Assembly (NCBI GenBank): GCA_023253615.1
Contig: JALRFZ010000744.1
Location: 1-13,221, forward strand
DNA from: Verrucomicrobiales bacterium
GTDB taxonomy: Bacteria; Verrucomicrobiota; Verrucomicrobiia; Verrucomicrobiales; DEV007
Direction: 5' to 3'
DNA length: 13,221 nucleotides
Shown: positions 1-6,500 of the stretch, one piece after another
Layout: each line of letters starts with the position of its first letter
Numbering within the stretch: the first letter of the stretch is position 1
The notes under the pieces: model-generated
What the model saw: only the letters and a program-made list of their open reading frames with translations
Database searches by the model: none
Told to the model about the DNA's origin: nothing
Translations under genes and position numbers: made by a program

Positions 1-654
1 CAGACCGGAGCCGACGCCGGGGTGGCTCACGATGGCGACGCGGACCGCGTCCTGCTTTGTGATGAAACGGGATCGGTCCTCGATGGTGACGAGATCATGG
101 CCATCGCGGCCCTTTCCATGATCCGCGCGGGCACCTTGAAAGAGAACACCCTCGTCGCCACGGTGATGAGCAATGCCGGACTCGACGAGGCGGTGCGCGC
201 GGCGGGAGGCCGCGTCGTGCGTGCCGGGGTGGGCGACCGCTACGTCATCGAAGAGATGAAGAAGGGGGGCTACAATCTCGGCGGCGAGCAGAGCGGCCAT
301 TTCATCTTCCGCGATCACAACTCCACCGGCGACGGCATTCTCGCCGCCGTGCAGGTGCTGAAGATGATGCGTGAATGTGGTCGGACGCTGGGCGAACTGC
401 GGCAAGTAATGACCAAGTTCCCCCAAGTGCTGCGCAACATCCGGGTCCGTGAGAGGCGACCCCTTTCCGAACTGGCCGCGGCGCCGCGCCTTGCGGCGCT
501 CGAAGCCTCGCTGGGCGAGGCGGGCCGCGTCTTGCTGCGCTATTCCGGAACGGAAGCGCTGTTGCGGCTCCTCGTGGAGGGTCGCGACGCGGCCTTCATT
601 GAAGCCGAGGCCGATGCCATCGCCGACGAAATCCGCGCCGAAATCGGAGCATGA
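1..654 (+). CDS. glmM: Phosphoglucosamine mutase, C-terminal part (5' end outside window)
   Basis: GlmM converts glucosamine-6-phosphate to glucosamine-1-phosphate in the cytoplasm, on the route to UDP-GlcNAc, peptidoglycan and lipopolysaccharide. The reading frame is open from base 1, so the gene starts upstream; 217 residues are visible against a usual total of about 445-455. The visible part begins at the metal-binding loop HDGDADR (window residues 10-16). It continues through the sugar-binding GGEQSGH motif and ends with the phosphate-binding loop RYSGTEALLR, where the usual SGTEP has Ala in place of Pro. The catalytic phosphoserine loop would lie in the missing part. PgmB- or ManB-like phosphohexomutases share the fold, but the wording of these motifs is that of GlmM. 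The TGA stop at 652-654 overlaps the ATG of bioD, so the two are probably translationally coupled. Confidence 0.95.
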   Translation, partial: QTGADAGVAHDGDADRVLLCDETGSVLDGDEIMAIAALSMIRAGTLKENTLVATVMSNAGLDEAVRAAGGRVVRAGVGDRYVIEEMKKGGYNLGGEQSGHFIFRDHNSTGDGILAAVQVLKMMRECGRTLGELRQVMTKFPQVLRNIRVRERRPLSELAAAPRLAALEASLGEAGRVLLRYSGTEALLRLLVEGRDAAFIEAEADAIADEIRAEIGA

Positions 655-1277
655 ACAAGCGAGGTTTTTTCATCACGGGCACCGATACCGGGGTGGGAAA
701 AACCTGGGTGACGACGCATTGGCTGTGGCATCTGCGCCAGGCCGGAATCGACGCCGTCGGAATGAAGCCGGTCGAGTGCGGCGGCCGGGAAGACGGCATG
801 GCGATCCATGCGGCCGGCGGCCCGGGTGTCTCGCTCGACGAGGTCAATCCCGTATCGCTCCCGGAACCCCTCGCTCCGGCGGCGATCGAGGGTGCGCCCC
901 TTCTCGATCTGGATTCCATCCGCGCGGGATTCGAGGAGTTGGCGGCGCGTTACGATTTGGTTGCGGTCGAAGGCGCGGGCGGATGGGTCGTCCCGATCGA
1001 CCGCGATCGCACCATGGCCGATCTCGCGGTGGCGCTGGGATTGCCGGTGATCGTCGTGGCGGCGAACCGGCTCGGGGTGTTGAACCATACCTTGCTCACG
1101 GTGCGTGCGATCGAGGCCTCGGGGCTGGAGTGCCGCGCCGTGTTTCTGAACGATCTCGACGAAGCGACGAAGCCGGGCGATCTTTCGCGCGACAGCAATG
1201 CCCGCGTCCTGCGCGATCATCTGCCGGGCATCCCCGTGATCGAACGCGACCCGGCGGCCTTGCTGGACCTGATCTGA
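651..1277 (+). CDS. bioD: ATP-dependent dethiobiotin synthetase
   Basis: BioD closes the ureido ring of biotin by carboxylating 7,8-diaminopelargonic acid with CO2 and ATP, giving dethiobiotin; it is cytoplasmic. The product is 208 aa, close to the family's usual 210-230. The P-loop GTDTGVGKT covers residues 10-18. The substrate loop KPVECGG begins at residue 39, with Cys43 where the E. coli enzyme has Ser. The EGAGG loop is at 107-111 and the ANRLGVLNHTLLT segment, typical of the BioD dimer and substrate site, starts near 138. The start ATG overlaps the glmM stop in ATGA and has GGAG a few bases upstream. No other biotin genes (bioA, B, F) are in the window, so this is a stand-alone bioD in a cell-wall transcript. 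Identification is firm; the effect of Cys43 is unknown. Confidence 0.95.
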   Translation: MNKRGFFITGTDTGVGKTWVTTHWLWHLRQAGIDAVGMKPVECGGREDGMAIHAAGGPGVSLDEVNPVSLPEPLAPAAIEGAPLLDLDSIRAGFEELAARYDLVAVEGAGGWVVPIDRDRTMADLAVALGLPVIVVAANRLGVLNHTLLTVRAIEASGLECRAVFLNDLDEATKPGDLSRDSNARVLRDHLPGIPVIERDPAALLDLI

Positions 1278-1283
1278 TTTCCC

Positions 1284-1826
1284 ATGACCGGACTCACCGT
1301 GATCCTCATCCTGGTGGCTGCCCTCGCCGGCGCGGCGGCTGGATTTTGGTTCGGCCGGCAGGGACGCGCGGAGGTCGAGGTTCCGGCCCCGGTGTCGGTC
1401 GCGGACGAGCCGGAAGAGAACGACGATCCCACCGCGCCGATCACGCCGCTCGTGGAGATCGCCCGCTCACCGCACGACCGGCATCGCGATCTCGCGATCG
1501 GCAATTCGCTGGTGAAGAGCATTGATCTGCTCGACGTCGTCCTGCGCAGTGGCGAGCGCCAGAGCCAGGAGAGCCGGTTGGGCCAGCTCGCCTTGTTGAA
1601 AAGCGATTTCCAGGGGCTGCTCCCGGGCTGCTCCTATCGCGCCTTCTCCTATGAGGCCGGCGCGGTCGTGGATGGCGAAACACGTGCCCGCATCCAGATC
1701 GTCGGCGGACGTTCCGGCGATGGACCCACCCGCATTCTCAAGACGGTGCGCTGCGGTTATCTCTACGAACCCGGAGGCGGCGAAGACCCGGTCGTGATCC
1801 GCAAGGCCGAGGTGGAGATCGGTTAG
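1284..1826 (+). CDS. Small membrane-anchored protein, possible remote GrpE-like domain
   Basis: This 180-aa protein has one N-terminal transmembrane helix (about residues 3-22, rich in Val/Leu/Ala/Gly), then an acidic, proline-rich linker (30-55) and a soluble domain (about 65-180). I do not recognise it with confidence. The soluble part has the outline of the GrpE head domain: a helix with IDLLDVVL (80-87), a helix before a Gly/Pro turn (GLLPGCSYRAF), then KTVRCGYLYEP and [11 protein letters not shown] at the C-terminus, which recalls the GrpE ending GY..NGRVIRPAMVVV. The GrpE HEAV segment and the long N-terminal coiled coil are missing, so nucleotide-exchange activity should not be assumed. 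It starts six bases after the bioD stop and is probably the last gene of the operon. No strong ribosome-binding site is visible. Its stop overlaps the trmB stop on the opposite strand by four bases. Confidence 0.75.
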   Translation: MTGLTVILILVAALAGAAAGFWFGRQGRAEVEVPAPVSVADEPEENDDPTAPITPLVEIARSPHDRHRDLAIGNSLVKSIDLLDVVLRSGERQSQESRLGQLALLKSDFQGLLPGCSYRAFSYEAGAVVDGETRARIQIVGGRSGDGPTRILKTVRCGYLYEPGGGEDPVVIRKAEVEIG

Positions 1827-2443
1827 GGTCTCGGCAGCTTGCGGAGGCGGAGCCGGTGCATCGTCCTGCCTTCGGCCAGCCACTGCTCTTCGAAGTCGGT
1901 CCTGGCGTAGAAGAAATCCCTTTCCTCCCAGGGCTCGCGGGCGAAAAAATCACAGCCTTCCTGCACCTCCAGCGCCTCGAGAAAATAGGGCTCGTCATCG
2001 GTCATGAAGAGCAGCTCCCCGTCGTCCTCGAGGAGCGAGTGGAGCGAGGCGAGGAAATCCATCCGGCACATCTGGCGCCGGGCGGCATGCTTTTTCTTCG
2101 GCCAGGGATCCGGGCAGAGAAAGTGGATGCGCGAGGCGAAGCCGAGGGGCAGCAGCCACCCGACCGCGTAATTCGAATCGACCCGCAGCACCCTGACATT
2201 CGCCAAATCACCCACCACCGACTTCCGGCTGACCTTGCGGACGCGCCCGAGGAGACGCTCCACGCCGAGGAAATTCCGGTCCGGGAAGTGGCTCGCCATG
2301 CGCGCGAGAAAGGAGCCGTCGCCGCATCCCAGATCGAGCTCGATCGGGGCATCACCGGGGAAAAGATCCTCGCGCCGGAGACGGGAAAACCAGTCGTCCG
2401 GATAGATCTCGTGGGGAAAGGGAAAGGGCTCGATCTTGGCCAT
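1823..2443 (-). CDS. trmB: tRNA (guanine-N7-)-methyltransferase
   Basis: TrmB methylates N7 of G46 in the tRNA variable loop using S-adenosylmethionine, in the cytoplasm. The product is 206 aa from the ATG chosen here. The SAM-binding motif [15 protein letters not shown] begins at residue 37. The acidic residue ending the second strand is in GVERL (60-64). The family signature [13 protein letters not shown] is at 111-123, and the C-terminal [13 protein letters not shown] matches the conserved T.FE....G element. A TTG 36 bases upstream (2479) is also in frame, but the ATG at 2443 gives the [10 protein letters not shown] start and a normal length, and the added residues look non-conserved. It lies 64 bases downstream of the VOC gene in the same direction and may be co-transcribed. 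It converges on the preceding operon with overlapping stops and no room for a terminator between them. Confidence 0.95.
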   Translation of the reverse strand: MAKIEPFPFPHEIYPDDWFSRLRREDLFPGDAPIELDLGCGDGSFLARMASHFPDRNFLGVERLLGRVRKVSRKSVVGDLANVRVLRVDSNYAVGWLLPLGFASRIHFLCPDPWPKKKHAARRQMCRMDFLASLHSLLEDDGELLFMTDDEPYFLEALEVQEGCDFFAREPWEERDFFYARTDFEEQWLAEGRTMHRLRLRKLPRP

Positions 2444-2507
2444 CGCCGGGACTTTGGGGCCGACCACCCGGATGGTCAATCGCCGCGATTTTCAAAAGGG
2501 GCGCGGC

Positions 2508-2885
2508 TCAGGAATGCCCGGGCTTGCGCTGATGGATGCAGAGGGCGTTGCCATCCGGATCGAGAATGAAGGCCATGCGGCAGACGGGAGTATCGAAGGG
2601 CTCCATGTGGAAAACGACCCCCTGACCGCGGAGGTGGGCGATCGCGTCGTCGAAATCATCGACCTCCAGCCCGACCGAGCACCCCGAGGACGACGGCGCC
2701 CAGTCCGGGGCGCCGGATCCGATCGAGAGGGTGCCGTTGGCGATGTCGTATTCCGTCCACTGCATCCCGTCGGGTTCTCCGACCACCATCGTCGGTGCGA
2801 GACCGAGAACGCCCTCGTAAAAGCCGCGGGCACGGGCCATGTCGGTGACGGGATAACAACTGAAGGCGATTTCGGTGATTTTCAT
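2508..2885 (-). CDS. VOC (glyoxalase/bleomycin-resistance/dioxygenase-fold) family protein
   Basis: This 125-aa single-domain vicinal-oxygen-chelate protein is of unknown substrate. Visible family features are the N-terminal strand and helix [23 protein letters not shown] (starting at residue 7, two pieces of the classic Y.VxD..R...FY...LGL pattern), the mid-domain [16 protein letters not shown], and the C-terminal [11 protein letters not shown] (109-119). The last is the usual DPDGN turn followed by a possible metal-ligand position. These proteins form dimers with paired beta-alpha-beta-beta-beta units and range from glyoxalases to resistance proteins; nothing here points to one reaction. 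The start is the ATG at 2885, with GGGAG about nine bases upstream; the frame stays open further upstream, but that part overlaps the divergent ORF6N gene and has no family features. It is transcribed away from the ORF6N gene, with 60 bases between the two starts. Confidence 0.9.
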   Translation of the reverse strand: MKITEIAFSCYPVTDMARARGFYEGVLGLAPTMVVGEPDGMQWTEYDIANGTLSIGSGAPDWAPSSSGCSVGLEVDDFDDAIAHLRGQGVVFHMEPFDTPVCRMAFILDPDGNALCIHQRKPGHS

Positions 2886-2906
2886 GGGATGGCTCCCGAA
2901 TTTTGG

Positions 2907-2930
2907 CACTTTACAAGAAGTGTTCAAGTG
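2907..2930. promoter_or_regulatory. Inverted-repeat operator-like site in divergent intergenic region
   Basis: CACTT (2907-2911) is followed by AAGTG (2918-2922), an inverted repeat with a six-base centre, and a third copy of the half-site, AAGTG, lies at 2926-2930. The site sits in the only 60-bp gap between the divergent VOC and ORF6N starts. It overlaps the proposed -35 of the ORF6N promoter, a position suited to repression. Binding by the ORF6N protein itself or another regulator is inference. Confidence 0.35.
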
Positions 2931-2938
2931 ATTATTCT
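2910..2938 (+). promoter_or_regulatory. Candidate sigma70-type promoter for the ORF6N gene, apparently leaderless
   Basis: TTTACA (2910-2915, five of six matches to TTGACA) is followed after 17 bases by TATTCT (2933-2938, four of six matches to TATAAT). The ORF6N ATG at 2946 lies seven bases beyond the -10 box, where transcription would be expected to begin, and no Shine-Dalgarno sequence precedes it. The simplest reading is a leaderless mRNA starting at or next to the ATG. Confidence 0.4.
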
Positions 2939-2945
2939 CAAGATC

Positions 2946-3461
2946 ATGAATGAAATCATCCGAGCGGAAGCGATTTCCCCGATGATCCACTGGATCCGCG
3001 GGGAAAAAGTGATTCTCGATCGCGATCTTGCCGTTCTCTACGGTGTCGAAACGCGGGCGCTGAAACAGGCCGTGAAACGAAATCCGGAAAGGTTTCCCGA
3101 AGATTTCATGTTCGAGTTGGTGGCTGAAGAACTCGACCACTTGAGATCACAAAATGTGATCTCAAGTTCCCATGGCGGTCTCCGGCACGTCCCCATGGCC
3201 TTCACCGAGCAGGGCGTGGCCATGCTCTCAAGCGTCCTGCGCGGCCCCCGGGCCATAGAGGTGAACATCGCCATCATGCGGACCTTTGTGCAATTGCGAC
3301 GGCTCATGGACTCCAACCGCGAACTCGCCCAGCGCATCGAGGCGCTCGAGAACAAGTACGACGAGCAGTTCTCCGTGGTCTTCGAGGCGATCAAAAAACT
3401 TGTCGCAAGGGATGCCGCCGCTCCGCCGCAGCGGAGGATCGGATTCGCGGTGGAAGGGTGA
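2946..3461 (+). CDS. ORF6N-domain protein (phage antirepressor/KilA-N-like DNA-binding family)
   Basis: The product is 171 aa. Residues about 8-110 match the ORF6N domain: [37 protein letters not shown], then FPEDFMFEL and the hallmark [29 protein letters not shown] (quoted in parts). The C-terminal third, from [21 protein letters not shown], is predicted coiled coil, followed by a basic PPQRRIGF tail. This arrangement is typical of small chromosomal ORF6N proteins. ORF6N domains occur in phage, viral and bacterial accessory proteins and are thought to bind DNA; the target is unknown. The gene lies alone between core genes, has AT-richer control DNA and uses codons unusual for the neighbourhood (AGA, TCA, AGT, CAA in its middle), which suggests acquisition. 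The coding sequence contains a perfect palindrome at 3139-3167. The frame is open upstream, but that part is antisense to the VOC gene. Confidence 0.88.
   Translation: MNEIIRAEAISPMIHWIRGEKVILDRDLAVLYGVETRALKQAVKRNPERFPEDFMFELVAEELDHLRSQNVISSSHGGLRHVPMAFTEQGVAMLSSVLRGPRAIEVNIAIMRTFVQLRRLMDSNRELAQRIEALENKYDEQFSVVFEAIKKLVARDAAAPPQRRIGFAVEG
3139..3167. repeat. Perfect 12-bp-arm palindrome inside the ORF6N coding sequence
   Basis: ACTTGAGATCAC (3139-3150) and GTGATCTCAAGT (3156-3167) are exact reverse complements around the five-base centre AAAAT. The stretch encodes the [11 protein letters not shown] part of the ORF6N protein with codons TTG AGA TCA CAA AAT ... TCA AGT, all atypical for this GC-rich DNA. 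The same 7-mer, TCTCAAG, recurs just before the gene's start (2936-2942). Confidence 0.9.
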
Positions 3462-3470
3462 TGCGGGATT

Positions 3471-3507
3471 GGAGCTTGAGACCTCCGCCTTCCTCCATCA
3501 AGCCTCC
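3471..3507. terminator. Weak hairpin between convergent genes, possible bidirectional terminator
   Basis: GGAGCTTGA (3471-3479) can pair with TCAAGCCTCC (3498-3507), leaving one bulged base and an 18-base loop. It lies where the ORF6N gene and the large membrane-protein gene converge (stops 36 bases apart). There is a T-run after it on the plus strand (TTTT at 3511-3514). The long loop makes a true intrinsic terminator doubtful. The region also holds a near-direct repeat, CCTCCGCCTT at 3482-3491 and 3503-3512. Confidence 0.25.
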
Positions 3508-6500
3508 GCCTTTTCCTCACCCGGCAGCTTCGGCGGCAGCGCGACTTTCGCCCGGGGCGGGCTCTTTCTGAAATGGCCTCCCTTCGAGGAGTTTTTCCAT
3601 CCGAGGCGCAGCCATCTCACGAGGGCGGCGGCGAGCCAGAGGGCCCAGAGCAGCATGGCGAGCCGGTACCACCAGACCGAGATCGACGCGTAGCCGGGCT
3701 GCGGCAGATCGACCGGAGTGCGCGCCGCATACCAGACGAGCCGAGAGTCGCTCGAGCCGTTTCCGACAATGTACATCTCCGGATCGCCGAGCAGTCCGGA
3801 CGAGGCGATGCCGATGAAAATGCCGATCGCGAGAAGGGTGAGGAAGATGAGGCCCGATTGGCAGAGATTGTAGGCCCACGAAGGCAACTGCTGGTATCCC
3901 TCCGCTCCCCGCCAACGCAGGAGGAAGAGCCACGCGACGACGAGCAGGGCGAGCACCACCGGCACCTGGGTGAGGCCGAGCGACAGCAGCATCCACTCGT
4001 GCAGGCGCAGTGGCGAGTCCGGCACCCGCGAGAGGACGAGGGCGGCGAGCAGGGCAAAGGCGAGCACGCCCCAGAAGCGGAACGCCGGTCCCAGGAGCGG
4101 TCCCTCCGACCAGAGCAGCCAGCGGTCGCGCGGCGGGCGGATCTCGGTGGTGACGTTCGCCGCCTCCACCGGCAGGGCGACGGCGTCGGCGAGGGTCCAG
4201 GTCCCTTCTTCGGTGGGCAAACGCCATTCCACGACGAGATTCTGCGAACCGGGCTTCAGCGGCACGACGACGGCTTCCCCGTCTTTCCGCACCGGGATGG
4301 AGCGCCCGTCATGGGTCAGAGAGGTCACCTCGGCACCCGCGGGCAGCCGGATCGGGAAATCCTCGCCGAGACTGGTGCGCAGGGAAAGGGTGAGGGTCGA
4401 GGCCATCTGGCGACGCCCGGGATTCACGGAGTGCGAAGCGGAGTCGATCGTCACGGCCGCACCCTCGACCGCTTTGGGACGCGAGATCGTGAGGGTCGCG
4501 CTCTCGCCCGGCCAAGGTTGCCAGAGCGGCACGAGCTGCCCTTCGAGGTCCTCGAAAAGTGGCGCGACGCCGGTGAAGGTGACGTTCCAGACCGGCGAGG
4601 CGATGAGCCGCCACTGCTCCGTCCAGGTATCCGCTTCACGAGTGGACAGGGTCAGGTCGTTGACCGGAGAGAGTTCACCCTCCCACGTGGCCTCGTTCTC
4701 ATTCGGTGCGAGTCGGATTTCGATCGCCCCACCTTCGACGCTGCGGCCCTGGCTGACGACTTTTTCTCCGCTGAGCAGGGGCACGCGCACCGCCGCGGCC
4801 CGTCCGCCGGGCGAGAGCCGCTTCACCGTCGTGATGACCCGCCAGACGAGACCCAGCTCGATCTGTCGCTCCACGAGCAGGGCGTGTTTCGTATCGGGAC
4901 GGTCGTAGGTTGCCGCGGCGGCCTCCTCGCGTCTGACCCGGGCAAAGAGGATCTGATCCTCGGAGGTGCCATCGGGCTTCAGACCGCTGACGGTCCAGCC
5001 CTCGGCGGCGACGCTGACGCGGCGCGGCTTCAGGGGGAAACCCCACTCCCATTCGGTGAGATCGCGGAGACGGCCTTTCACGGTCAGTTCATGGATGCCC
5101 GCAGACGGCAGCAACACCCAGAGATGGCCATCGCGGCGCAGGATCGTGGCCTCCTTCCCGTCGCCAAAGGTCGCACTCCCGGGAACGAGGGCGGCGAAGG
5201 TCACCGGCACCGGCGCGGCGCATCGGTCGGCGGCGTGGTAGGGAAGCGTGAGCGTGAAGGTCTCGCCTTCGAGCTTCAGATCGGCGGAGGCCAGGTCGGC
5301 GGCGCCGGGGAAGGTGTCGGGTGTCTCCGCGAGCCGGGATTTCAGCTCGTCGAGCAGTTCCTGATTCGGAAATTGTGCCTGCGCGTGCGAGGCCAGCGCG
5401 AAAAGAAGAATCCCTGACAAAGCCACCAACGCGGCGACGGGACTCGCGTCCGGAGCGGGGGCGGGCGAGTCCGCCTTTTCCGGGGCCGGCTCCGCGGGCG
5501 GTGCGGCCTTCCGTTTTTGCGTCAGCAACATCGCCGCGAGGAGGACGAGGCAGAGGATGCGGACGATGCCGAGAGGACGGGAAAAAGACGGAGGGATGAG
5601 GATGGGACGCACGGTCTGAGCGCTCGAGACCGGGCCGTCCCAGCCGAAGGTGATGGTGCGCCAGCTCCAGTTCGGCACGCCGGGTCCGGTCTGGATGACG
5701 GCCTTGGGGTCGGCTTTCAGGTTGTCGGCATCCTTGTAGAGCTTTTTCGCGGAGGATCGTGACGGCGTGGTCGAGGCCCCCATGTTGGAGAGGGCATCGA
5801 CCGCTTGCTCCATCGGGGCCGAGGCGGGGAAGGCGGCGCCATCCCCGAAGTCATTGCGCCAACCACCAACGTTCGAGACGATCTCCAGCTGCGGAAAGAT
5901 CACCGCCTGGATCTGGCGCGCGGCGAAGGGGGCGAGGGAAATCAGGAGGATGGCCGTGGCGGCCCACTTGCCTCCGTTCGCGAGATTCCGCCAGCGACCA
6001 GACGGGAGCACGGCGACCAAGGCGACGGGGATGAGCAGCAGGAGCCAGGAGAAACGCGGCGAGCCGGGCTCGTGATAGGCGAGGCCGAAGGCGGCGAAGG
6101 CGAGCAAAGCGGCGGCAAATCCCCGCAGTCGGAAAACGGCGAGGGTGAAGAGCAAGAGCAGAAAGAGATCGAGGAGCGACCATGAGGTGAGCCAGTCGCC
6201 GTTCGTGTAGTCGGCCCCGGGCATGGCGAAGAGACGGTAGCCGGGCGGCAGATGCAAGGTGGCGGAGAGCCGGTCGGCATCGGCCTGCCACCCCGTGGCC
6301 GGCAGCGTGCCGCCGGGCGTCTCGATGCGGCCGGTCGCGACCGCGTCGAGCGCCGGGCTGCGCACCTCGAAGCCGGGTGCGCCCCCATCGGGATTGTGGG
6401 TGATGAGCTGCGGCTCGCCGTTCACCGTCACCGATCCCAACAAATGCCCATCGGCTGCGTCAAAACGCCGGATTTCGCGGAGAGGTCCCGCGAGGCGGTC

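Noticed and set aside
2444..2479. Longer trmB from TTG at 2479
   Set aside because: The ATG at 2443 gives the normal TrmB length and a typical N-terminus; neither start has a strong Shine-Dalgarno sequence to argue for the longer form.
2436..2945. Longer ORF6N reading frame
   Set aside because: The extension is antisense to the VOC gene and the ORF6N family begins just after the ATG at 2946.
3573..5417. 614-codon open frame on the plus strand
   Set aside because: It is antisense to the large membrane protein, whose signal peptide and membrane helices are convincing. The translation is low-complexity Arg/Gly/Glu-rich.
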